Below, piece by piece: positions 1 to 5,922 of a DNA stretch of 12,520 nt. The first letter of the stretch is position 1. Each line of letters begins with the position of its first letter. Location: assembly GCA_946184715.1 (NCBI GenBank), contig CAMHGU010000042.1, positions 1 to 12,520 on the forward strand, in the 5' to 3' direction. The stretch is from an uncultured bacterium. GTDB lineage: Bacteria; Bacteroidota; Bacteroidia; Bacteroidales; Muribaculaceae. The position numbers and the translations under genes were made by a program. The notes under the pieces were generated by a model, which saw only the letters and a program-made list of their open reading frames with translations, had not been told where the DNA came from and ran no database searches.

Positions 1-627
1 TCAGGGTTGGAGCAGGGCGGCGAGGTTGTTGGCGACGGCGGTGGCGAGGAAGGCGGCGTCGATGCCCAGGGCGTCGGCTACGGCTTCATAGACGGCCTGA
101 ATGGGCGTGTCGGGGTCGTCGTCGGTCTCCACATAGAGGTGGTCGAGGCGCGTGGCGCGCAGGGCCGCCACGTTGAAGTGCGGCCCGTAAGAGAGGGCGA
201 TGCCGGCCTGCATCATCTGCGCGGCTACCGTGTCGTTGCCCCGGAACCCGTGGAGCACCCACGGCTGTCGCGGTTTCAGCTCACGGCGGTAGCGCAGCAG
301 TTGGTTGTAGGCCTTGACACAGTGGACCACCATCGGCTTTCCCAGCTCCTCGCTCAGCTCCACGTGGCGCACGAAGAGCGGTTCCTGGCGGTAGAGCGGC
401 GCGCCGCGCAGGGCGTCGAGTCCGCACTCGCCTATCATCAGCACCTCGGGCCTTGCTGCCACCTCGCGCAAGCGCTCAAAGTGGTCGTCGGTGGTCGTGG
501 CGCTGTCCCACGGGTGAATGCCCGCGCTATAGCCTAAAATGCCGATAGCATCGGGCGAAAACTGCAAATCGCGAGGCAGATTCACGATAGCCTCGGGCTG
601 TGGCTGATGGGAGTGGAAATTGATCAT
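1..627 (-). CDS. tatD: TatD family metal-dependent hydrolase (short Bacteroidetes type)
   Basis: A 208-residue TIM-barrel metallohydrolase of the TatD DNase family, likely a cytoplasmic metal-dependent phosphoesterase or nuclease. The expected metal-ligand motifs appear in order: an N-terminal HxH (H5, H7), the GIHPW motif (residues 36-40), IGECGLD with the bridging E67, a VHC histidine (H102), HGFRGN (H126) and VETD (167-169). It is shorter than the usual 255-265 residues, as in the compact TatD-like proteins found beside yidD in Bacteroidetes. The stop (TGA) is the first three bases of the window, so the gene is complete. The start ATG at 627 leaves 21 nt after the yidD stop, and the gene is probably the last of the flippase-rnpA-yidD part of the operon. 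The family is secure; the exact substrate is unknown. Confidence 0.9.
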   Translation of the reverse strand: MINFHSHQPQPEAIVNLPRDLQFSPDAIGILGYSAGIHPWDSATTTDDHFERLREVAARPEVLMIGECGLDALRGAPLYRQEPLFVRHVELSEELGKPMVVHCVKAYNQLLRYRRELKPRQPWVLHGFRGNDTVAAQMMQAGIALSYGPHFNVAALRATRLDHLYVETDDDPDTPIQAVYEAVADALGIDAAFLATAVANNLAALLQP

Positions 628-648
628 AGCGGTAAAGGAATTTGGGCA

Positions 649-891
649 TTAGGGAACAGGGTCGTAGCCCGAGCCGCCCCAGGGGTGGCAGCGCGCGATG
701 CGCTTGATAGCCAGCCACGTGCCGCGCAAGGGGCCGTGCTTCTTGATGGCCTGCATAGCGTATTCCGAGCAGGTGGGCTGGTAGCGGCACGCCGGCGGCA
801 GCATCGGCGAGATGCACAGCTTGTAGAAGCGTATGGGCAGCAAGAGCAGCCACACCGCCGCGTCGCGCACTATTTTAGCTATCCTTCGCAT
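649..891 (-). CDS. yidD: YidD membrane protein insertion efficiency factor
   Basis: An 80-residue YidD protein, a small membrane-associated factor that assists YidC-dependent insertion of inner-membrane proteins. The family signature is complete: a hydrophobic/amphipathic N-terminus ending in IRFYKLCISP, then the cysteine-rich CRYQPTCSEYA block, the AIKKHG...G segment and the C-terminal RIARCHPWGGSGYDPVP. I place the start at the ATG at 891, which begins MRRIAKIV. An in-frame ATG at 897 (two codons earlier) is equally possible, and a GTG-type start at 927 would add an unlikely proline-rich extension. The first 17 nt overlap the 3' end of rnpA, the usual rnpA-yidD coupling, suggesting translational coupling. 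The tatD gene follows after 21 nt. Confidence 0.93.
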   Translation of the reverse strand: MRRIAKIVRDAAVWLLLLPIRFYKLCISPMLPPACRYQPTCSEYAMQAIKKHGPLRGTWLAIKRIARCHPWGGSGYDPVP

Positions 892-1300
892 CGTCATCGG
901 GCTTGTAGGCGGCGGCCAGCCGGGCAATGTCGGCGAGCAGCGCGGTCATTCGGCTTTCAATCTCGGCGTAGCTCAGCGGGCTGTCGGAGAGGTAAACGAA
1001 GGCGATGTCGGCGCGCACACCCGCGGCTTCGAGGGCCGGGTGGAGCGCGGCGCGGCGGTGCAGGCGATACGCCTCGCGCACACGGCGGCGCAGCAGCACC
1101 CTTGCCACCGCCTTGCGGTGCTTCTTCTTCGGTATCGTGATGAGAAAGCGCGCCGGCGCGGCTTCGGCATCGGCCTTAGGTTCGAGCCTCACCACGGCGC
1201 GCAGCGGGAAGGCCTTGAGGCCCCGCCCCAGGGCAAACAGCCGGTCGATAGCCGTGCGCGAACACAGCTTCTCGCTCTTATATAGTCGTAGTCCCTTCAT
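875..1300 (-). CDS. rnpA: Ribonuclease P protein component
   Basis: A 141-residue protein subunit of RNase P, which with the catalytic RNA removes 5' leaders from pre-tRNAs. Recognisable parts are the N-terminal KSEKLCSRTAIDRLFALGRG (RnpA opening), the central VVRL...FLITIPKKKHRKAV strand-helix, the basic helix ending in RRRVREAYRLHR, and a C-terminal AFVYLSD...IESRM segment. The normally conserved RNRxKR core reads RVLLRR here (see findings). The start ATG at 1300 lies inside the last codons of the upstream flippase gene (23-nt overlap), and the 3' end overlaps yidD. Genomic linkage to yidD and tatD supports the identification. There is no rpmH next to it, as is normal for Bacteroidetes. Confidence 0.92.
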   Translation of the reverse strand: MKGLRLYKSEKLCSRTAIDRLFALGRGLKAFPLRAVVRLEPKADAEAAPARFLITIPKKKHRKAVARVLLRRRVREAYRLHRRAALHPALEAAGVRADIAFVYLSDSPLSYAEIESRMTALLADIARLAAAYKPDDDAKDS

Positions 1301-2816
1301 TATCAGTAGGTTTTTTGCGTAGGATAGTCGAGATTAAGAACTGCACCGCCTCGCGGAAAATTACCACACGCGCCATCCACAGCGTGGCGCAGTAGGCCGC
1401 GGCCGTGACCGCCACCTTGACAGCCAGGGCGAGCCACAGCGACGCTATGGGCCTTGCCGCCGCCCAGCCGAGGAGCACCGCCACGGCGGCCGCGCCGGCA
1501 AACGGCGCTATGTCGGCCACGGTGAAGCGGAAGCGCATCCCGATGGCGCGGCGAGCGTAGAGGTTCCACACGCCCACCCACGCTATGTTGATAGCCACAA
1601 AGGTGAGCAGCAGCGCGCCGATGCCGTCGTGGAGCAGCCCCACAGTGAGCAGCGCCGCCACCTGAAGGCAGCCCAGCGCCACGGTGTTGCGCAGGTACAC
1701 CCCCGAGTCGCCGCGGCTGACCGCCATCGACGAGAACAGGTTGTTGATAGGCACCATCGCGCCCCAGAGGCACAGCAGCTGCAGGATAGGAACCGAGGCG
1801 CTCCACTTGTCGGTGATGGCGAGGGTAATCAGCTCAGGCGCGATGAGCGCGATGCCCAGCATCACCGGCATCGCCACCATCGCCTGGAAGCGCAGCATCT
1901 TGCGGAAGGCCCGCAGCTGCCGCTCCGGCTCCGCGGCCGTGGTGGCCAGCACCGGCTGCGACACCCCGCTCACCATATTGTTGACCAGGCTCGAGCCCAT
2001 CGTCATCCACTTGCTGCCCTGCGTGTAGTAGCCCACCTGGCGAGCGTCGTAGAAGCGGCCCAGCAGCACCGTCAGCACGTTCTGATTTATCTGATTGAAA
2101 ATGTTGGTCAAAGCCACCTTGATGCTGAACGGCAGCATCTGGCGCAGCGGCGCGGCGGCAAACTGCCAGGCGGGGCGCCACGGCGACACTATCCACGTGC
2201 CCACAGTCAGCACCAGCATGTAGCTCATCGTCTGAGAGGCGATAGCCCAGTAGGACATCCCTTGCCACGCCATCACCACGCCCACCACCGACGACACCAG
2301 CAGCGCCGTCACGTGCACTATCATCTTACGCTTGATGAGCAGCCGCTTGGTGAGCACCGCACTATGCACTGCTATAGTGCAGCCGAGCACAAAGCCGAAA
2401 AACACGTAGCGGGCGAGCGCCGTAAGCTCCGGCAGGCGGTAGAATGCCGCAATGTAAGGCGCTGCTATCCAAAGAATTGCGTAAAGCCCGAGGCCCATCG
2501 CCACGTTGAACCAGAACACCGCGTTGTAGTGCTCCTCGGTGGCGTCCTGCCGATTGATGAGCGCGGCGGCGAAGCCACCATCGAGCAGCACCGCCGCGAT
2601 GGCCGTGAAGATGGCCAGCACGCCCACCATGCCGTATTCGTCGGCCGAGAGCAAGCGCGCCAAGATGATGCCCGCGGCAAGGCTCAGCGCCTGCTGCAGC
2701 ACGTTGCCCGCCGCGCCCCACGCTATGCCGCGCGCCGTGCGCTGCTTCAGAGTGCCGCCGCTGCCGCTATTGCCGCTGCCGCTGCCGCCATTGCTATTGC
2801 CGGTGGTTTCTTTCAT
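1278..2816 (-). CDS. Polysaccharide flippase / lipopolysaccharide biosynthesis protein (Wzx/MATE-like)
   Basis: A 512-residue polytopic inner-membrane protein of the polysaccharide transporter (PST/Wzx, MVF/MATE fold) family. Such proteins flip undecaprenyl-linked oligosaccharides for O-antigen, capsule or exopolysaccharide. Diagnostic features are GIAWGAAGNVLQQ near residue 30, IILARLLSADEYGMVGVLAIF, the GFAAALINRQD segment and alternating hydrophobic helices to the end (about 12-14 predicted). I use the ATG at 2816 because it follows a good promoter and a GA-rich stretch. An in-frame GTG at 2900 would give 28 extra residues that run through the promoter. Residues 6-21 are an unusual Gly/Ser/Asn tail. 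The last 23 nt overlap rnpA. The substrate glycan is unknown; no other glycan assembly genes are adjacent. Confidence 0.88.
   Translation of the reverse strand: MKETTGNSNGGSGSGNSGSGGTLKQRTARGIAWGAAGNVLQQALSLAAGIILARLLSADEYGMVGVLAIFTAIAAVLLDGGFAAALINRQDATEEHYNAVFWFNVAMGLGLYAILWIAAPYIAAFYRLPELTALARYVFFGFVLGCTIAVHSAVLTKRLLIKRKMIVHVTALLVSSVVGVVMAWQGMSYWAIASQTMSYMLVLTVGTWIVSPWRPAWQFAAAPLRQMLPFSIKVALTNIFNQINQNVLTVLLGRFYDARQVGYYTQGSKWMTMGSSLVNNMVSGVSQPVLATTAAEPERQLRAFRKMLRFQAMVAMPVMLGIALIAPELITLAITDKWSASVPILQLLCLWGAMVPINNLFSSMAVSRGDSGVYLRNTVALGCLQVAALLTVGLLHDGIGALLLTFVAINIAWVGVWNLYARRAIGMRFRFTVADIAPFAGAAAVAVLLGWAAARPIASLWLALAVKVAVTAAAYCATLWMARVVIFREAVQFLISTILRKKPTDNEGTTTI
2754..2802 (-). repeat. Low-complexity GGC/AGC-type triplet tract in the flippase 5' end
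   Basis: A short run of near-repeats of gccgct/gccatt triplets (plus-strand reading) encodes the Gly/Ser/Asn-rich N-terminal tail of the flippase. The triplet periodicity makes it a candidate for in-frame length variation by replication slippage. No other domain of the protein is affected. Confidence 0.6.
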
Positions 2817-2857
2817 TGATGGTCGGCCTCTTTTATATAAGGTAGGATCATTCACTG

Positions 2858-2888
2858 CAAAGTTACAAAGAATTATGCAACCATAAAA
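2858..2888 (-). promoter_or_regulatory. Predicted Bacteroidetes-type promoter for flippase-rnpA-yidD-tatD
   Basis: On the minus strand, TAACTTTG (2865 to 2858) matches the Bacteroidetes -7 consensus TAnnTTTG. A TTTT (2888 to 2885), 19 nt upstream, is an imperfect -33 TTTG. Transcription would start near 2850 and leave a leader of about 34 nt before the ATG at 2816. The 14-nt block TTGTAACTTTGCAG is identical to the one preceding coaX at 8474-8487, which supports it being a genuine promoter core. Confidence 0.65.
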
Positions 2889-2903
2889 GCGTATCCCCAC
2901 CGC

Positions 2904-2948
2904 CCCATAATTCCCATAGCTCCCATAATTCCCATTCCTCCCATCACC
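2904..2948 (-). repeat. Five 9-bp tandem repeats forming a G-quadruplex motif
   Basis: The plus strand reads five consecutive 9-mers, each starting CCCAT (CCCATAATT, CCCATAGCT, CCCATAATT, CCCATTCCT, CCCATCACC). On the minus strand this gives five G-runs of at least three, separated by exactly 6 nt, which satisfies the G3+N1-7 quadruplex rule. It lies between the terminator at 2955-2992 and the flippase promoter. A 23-codon Met/Gly-rich frame through it (2944 to 2873) is judged incidental. Confidence 0.7.
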
Positions 2949-2954
2949 CCGCCC

Positions 2955-2992
2955 GATAAAAAACAGAAAAGGAAACCTCTCGCGGGGTTTCC
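2955..2992 (-). terminator. Intrinsic (rho-independent) terminator, minus strand
   Basis: Positions 2971-2979 and 2984-2992 form a 9-bp stem (GGAAACCTC with GGGGTTTCC, one G-T pair) around a 4-nt TCGC loop. On the minus strand the hairpin is followed immediately by TTTTCTGTTTTTTATC, a classic U-tract. It cannot serve plus-strand transcription, since A-runs precede it there and no plus-strand gene lies upstream. It is about 370 nt beyond the DUF6377 stop and about 240 nt beyond a separate promoter motif, so it most likely ends the small RNA described next. Confidence 0.85.
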
Positions 2993-3228
2993 CATTTACC
3001 GTTGTCGCTACGAGAGCGACATTTCAACTAAACCATAAAACAATCTTTGTAAGAGGTCTCATCCTCCCGGACTTGGCCACTTTGTGAATCATATCAATCT
3101 CTTGAATAACTTTTCTTACCTTAAACGAGTATTCTATTCTTTTAGGAGCCTATATTTCTAACCGAGATCATAGGTCAGGAATCCGGCTGCAAACTCGAAG
3201 GGAAGTCTACACTTTTTCGTGGTTTGCA
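2958..3228 (-). ncRNA. Candidate structured small RNA or attenuated leader, unassigned
   Basis: A discrete minus-strand transcription unit is bounded by a TAnnTTTG motif (3239 to 3232) and a strong intrinsic terminator (2992 to 2955), giving about 265-270 nt. It contains a 5' hairpin closed by GCAAAC (3227-3222) and GTTTGC (3194-3189) with an inner CAC/GTG stem. It also has a perfect 6-bp hairpin, GTCGCT/AGCGAC with a 5-nt loop (3020-3004), and a possible GGGAGG/CCTCTT hairpin around 3067-3051. Its base composition is clearly lower in GC than the flanking genes, and no convincing protein is encoded beyond a 22-codon frame (3092 to 3024). It could be a 6S-type RNA, another regulatory sRNA, or a 5' leader reading into the flippase operon when the terminator is bypassed. 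I do not recognise conserved 6S, tmRNA, SRP or RNase P RNA signatures. Confidence 0.5.
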
Positions 3229-3231
3229 TTG

Positions 3232-3239
3232 CAAAGATA
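3232..3239 (-). promoter_or_regulatory. Predicted -7 promoter element of the small RNA
   Basis: Minus-strand TATCTTTG matches the Bacteroidetes -7 consensus TAnnTTTG. It is followed within a few bases by the first hairpin of the candidate RNA and preceded by about 100 bp of very AT-rich sequence (3240-3340). No convincing TTTG -33 element sits 19-21 nt upstream, which lowers confidence. No terminator-like hairpin for the preceding DUF6377 gene was seen in 3240-3360. Confidence 0.5.
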
Positions 3240-3360
3240 CACACGTTTCGACACATATAGATACATATATCAACTCAAATATAGATTTATATTCAATATT
3301 TAAGCTGATACACAATTAGTTATGCTCGGCAAAATATAAACGATTATATAGGTCTATGCG

Positions 3361-4944
3361 TCACATTGCGCTCGAAATTTTCATCACATCGGCGTCGAAA
3401 GTGTCGCGATTTAGGGCATATCCTCTGATTTTGTTGCGGTAGGCGTAGATGGTATTGACCGAATACTGGAGGAATGAGGCAATCTTGGTGCTGTCGTCGA
3501 AGCCCATACGCAGGAGGGCGAAGATGCGCAGCTCGGCGGTGAGGGCGTCGGCCCGTGGGGTGGTGATGCGGTGCTCGGGCGCCAGCAGGGCGTTGAACTG
3601 CTCCACAAACGTCGGGTAGATGTGGAGAAATGCCGAGTCGAACTTGTCGTAGAACTCGCGATTCTGGTCGTCGGAGAACTTCGACGTCTTGGTCATCTTG
3701 AGCAGGTCGTCGATTTGTCCGGTGCTCACCTTTCGCTTCACGGTCTTGTTGAAGGCGTCGAGGCGGTCCATATATATTGCGCACAGTTCGAGGAAGCTGC
3801 CTAAGTAGGTCTCCTTGAGGCTGTTGGCGTCGCGGAGCTTCTGCTCGGTGAGGCGCAGGCGCAGGTTTTGGCGCGCGCTCCTTATTATTAATACCACCAT
3901 CATCAGGGCGAGAGCGCTCACGAAAAGGAGCGCGATGATAATCTTGTGGCGTTGCGACTGGATGTGGTCGTTGAAGGTGTTGTTGATGATGGGCATATTG
4001 CGGGCAATCTGGACGAAGCGTAGGCGGGCGTTGCAGAAGTTGGCGTCGTCGAGGGCGTGGCGGGTGTAGGCGTAGGCGTGCTCGAGGTCGTCCTCACCGA
4101 AGAGGAACACGGCGAGGGCCTGGATTGAGGTGTTCTCCTTGACCGAAGCGCGGAGGTCGGCGATTGCCGACTTGACGAGGTAGTGGGCGCGAAGCTCGGT
4201 GTTGCCCTCCTTGAGGGCGATGCCGGCGAGGCGGCTGTAGATGCGCGCGGCGATGCCGTCGTCGTCGCTCGGCGACTGGTCGAGGAGGTTGCGGAGGATG
4301 CCGGCGGCCTCGGAGTAGTGGCCCAGGTCTTCGAGCTGCTCGGCGCGGTAGTATTTGCAGATGTTGCTCTCGGGCGGCAGCAACTCAATGAGGGCATCGC
4401 GGTAGTACTGGTAGCGCTCGGCGAAGATGCGCAGGTGCTGCTCATTGCCGGCGGCGTAGTCGGTCATATAGTAGTAGAGCTGGCGCGCGGCGTTGTAGTA
4501 TTCGATTTGGAGCGAAGGCGGCACGTCGTCGGCAAGGGTGTCGATGGCTATCTGGGCGCTGCTGAAGAAACCGCTGACTGCCAGAGAGTTGGTAATGCCT
4601 ATCAGCGCTTTGACCTCCAGCTCGTGTGATTGCAGGCGTTTGGCGTCGGCCAGCGCCTTGTAGTAGTAGGCGGTGGAGGAGTCGGCCACGAACGTCATAT
4701 ACTCGCTGCCGATGCGCGAGCAGAGGCGGTAGTGGGCTTTGGCGTCGGGCGTGCGCTGCGCCACGAGCTTGAGGCTGTCGAGGCGTCGCTCCTTATTAGT
4801 GTCGTAGATGGTGGATCGGGCGAGCTCACGGTCGAGGAGCTTGAGGTCGGCGGCGATGGCCTTGGTGATGGAGCCTTCGGCCCGAAGCCCGAGGGCGAGG
4901 GATATCGTGATTACAGCTGCTGAGATAAAAGCCTTGGAACGCAT
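3361..4944 (-). CDS. DUF6377-type membrane-anchored regulator: TPR-like sensor, TM helix, LuxR-like HTH
   Basis: A 527-residue protein with the architecture of Bacteroidetes DUF6377 regulators. Residues 1-22 form a signal peptide. About 25-325 are helical, TPR-like repeats rich in paired Tyr/Ala helices (for example AYYYKALADAK and YRAEQLEDLGHYSEAAGILR). A single membrane helix spans about 334-355 (IIIALLFVSALALMMVVLII), followed by a short charged coiled-coil linker (356-376). The C-terminus (about 465-510: LTAELRIFALLRMGFDDSTK, then KIASFLQYSVNTIYAYRNKI) resembles a LuxR/SARP-type helix-turn-helix. The likely topology is a periplasmic sensor and cytoplasmic DNA-binding domain, giving one-component transmembrane regulation; target and ligand are unknown. 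It is last in its operon, 27 nt after the WYL regulator. Family assignment is from recalled architecture; the TM and HTH are visible. Confidence 0.8.
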   Translation of the reverse strand: MRSKAFISAAVITISLALGLRAEGSITKAIAADLKLLDRELARSTIYDTNKERRLDSLKLVAQRTPDAKAHYRLCSRIGSEYMTFVADSSTAYYYKALADAKRLQSHELEVKALIGITNSLAVSGFFSSAQIAIDTLADDVPPSLQIEYYNAARQLYYYMTDYAAGNEQHLRIFAERYQYYRDALIELLPPESNICKYYRAEQLEDLGHYSEAAGILRNLLDQSPSDDDGIAARIYSRLAGIALKEGNTELRAHYLVKSAIADLRASVKENTSIQALAVFLFGEDDLEHAYAYTRHALDDANFCNARLRFVQIARNMPIINNTFNDHIQSQRHKIIIALLFVSALALMMVVLIIRSARQNLRLRLTEQKLRDANSLKETYLGSFLELCAIYMDRLDAFNKTVKRKVSTGQIDDLLKMTKTSKFSDDQNREFYDKFDSAFLHIYPTFVEQFNALLAPEHRITTPRADALTAELRIFALLRMGFDDSTKIASFLQYSVNTIYAYRNKIRGYALNRDTFDADVMKISSAM

Positions 4945-4971
4945 AGCTTTGGGATTGAGAGGTTGCAGAAA

Positions 4972-5916
4972 TCAGCCGATAGTATCGGTGTTTTTTGACG
5001 ATTTAGAGGCGGTGGTACCGGCATTGTAGAGGGCGAGGGCGGCTTGCAGCTCCTCGGCAATCTGTCGGCGGAGGAAAAGGGGCTTTAGCACCTCTACGGA
5101 GCGACCCATGGAGAGCAGCTCGTTGACGAGGTCGGCGGTGACAAACACGTGGTACTCGAAGAGCGAGAATCCGTCGTAGGCGCGTTCCGATTGGGAGCTG
5201 TGGAGCGGCAGGGCGCGCAGGTAGTTGGCGCGCCAGGCCGAGGCGCGGATTACGACGGTCTGCGGGTTGTCGCGGTTGTTGCGGATAATTCCTACGCAGT
5301 TGCTGAAGTACTCTTCGGCGTCGAAGCCGGGGTCCATCTCGAAGGTGTCGGGCAGCTCCACGAGGCGGCTCATACGGTCGAGGGCGTAGGTGCGGAGGGC
5401 GGCTTTGCCCTTGTTGCGTCCGGTGACGTACCATCGCTGGCGGAAGATGCGCACGCAGTAAGGCTCCAGCACCACGGCTTGCAGCGCCGGGCGGTCGTAG
5501 GGGCGGTAGCTGAATTTGAGGGCCGTGAGCGAGCGCAGCGCGTTGATTACGATAGGCAGCTTGCCGCGCGCCGAGGGCGTCTTCTCGAGCAGGATGCGGT
5601 GGGAGATGTCGCGCGAGGCGGTGACGGTGTCGCTGATAGCCAGGGCGTCGAGCATCCACTCGCGCAGGCGGGTGTCGGATTCGCTGGCGTCGTCGATGTA
5701 GTACTCGTTGGTGGAGCGGTCGCAGTTGATGTTGAGGTCAAACATCTGTTCGATGCCGTCGATGTAGTGGTGGAAGGAGCGGCGCGGCATAGGGCGACCG
5801 TCGCTGAGGTCGGTATTGGCTATCCAGTAGTCGTTGATTTCCTTGCGGGTGAGGCGTCCGCGGCGGGTGAGGAGGTCGAGGAGCCAGGTGTATTTCGATA
5901 TAGTTGACTTTGACAT
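4972..5916 (-). CDS. WYL domain-containing transcriptional regulator
   Basis: A 314-residue cytoplasmic regulator. The N-terminal winged helix-turn-helix is at about 5-75 (YTWLLDLLTRRGRLTRKEIN, then a PRRSFHHYIDGIEQMF recognition-helix region). The WYL sensing domain is at about 120-205, with the signature present as RWYVTGRN (162-164 reads WYV rather than WYL) and downstream ALRTYALDRMSRL. A C-terminal WCX-like extension covers about 215-300. WYL regulators bind small molecules or nucleic acids and often control stress, defence or metabolic genes; nothing here indicates which. The gene starts 6 nt after the fucosyltransferase stop and ends 27 nt before the DUF6377 gene, so all are probably cotranscribed. 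No defence genes are adjacent. Confidence 0.9.
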   Translation of the reverse strand: MSKSTISKYTWLLDLLTRRGRLTRKEINDYWIANTDLSDGRPMPRRSFHHYIDGIEQMFDLNINCDRSTNEYYIDDASESDTRLREWMLDALAISDTVTASRDISHRILLEKTPSARGKLPIVINALRSLTALKFSYRPYDRPALQAVVLEPYCVRIFRQRWYVTGRNKGKAALRTYALDRMSRLVELPDTFEMDPGFDAEEYFSNCVGIIRNNRDNPQTVVIRASAWRANYLRALPLHSSQSERAYDGFSLFEYHVFVTADLVNELLSMGRSVEVLKPLFLRRQIAEELQAALALYNAGTTASKSSKNTDTIG

Positions 5917-5922
5917 AGCTGC

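Noticed and set aside
1629..2819. Long plus-strand open frame (about 396 codons) opposite the flippase
   Set aside because: It is antisense to a clear polytopic membrane protein. Its translation is rich in His, Arg and Gln with no domain, as expected from the GC-rich complementary strand.
2817..2900. N-terminal extension of the flippase to a GTG at 2900
   Set aside because: It would translate through the predicted promoter and adds cysteine-containing residues unlike the family; the ATG at 2816 is sufficient.
3170..3210. SRP RNA-like string on the plus strand (AGGTCAGG...CCGG...GC)
   Set aside because: Only scattered short matches; the GGAAG tetraloop region and symmetric helix of 4.5S/SRP RNA are not present in the right order, and promoter and terminator point to the other strand.
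4976..4993. Hairpin CCGAT/ATCGG followed by T-run on the plus strand
   Set aside because: The stem is only 5 bp, it lies in the 3' end of the minus-strand WYL gene, and no plus-strand gene ends there, so it is unlikely to be a terminator.
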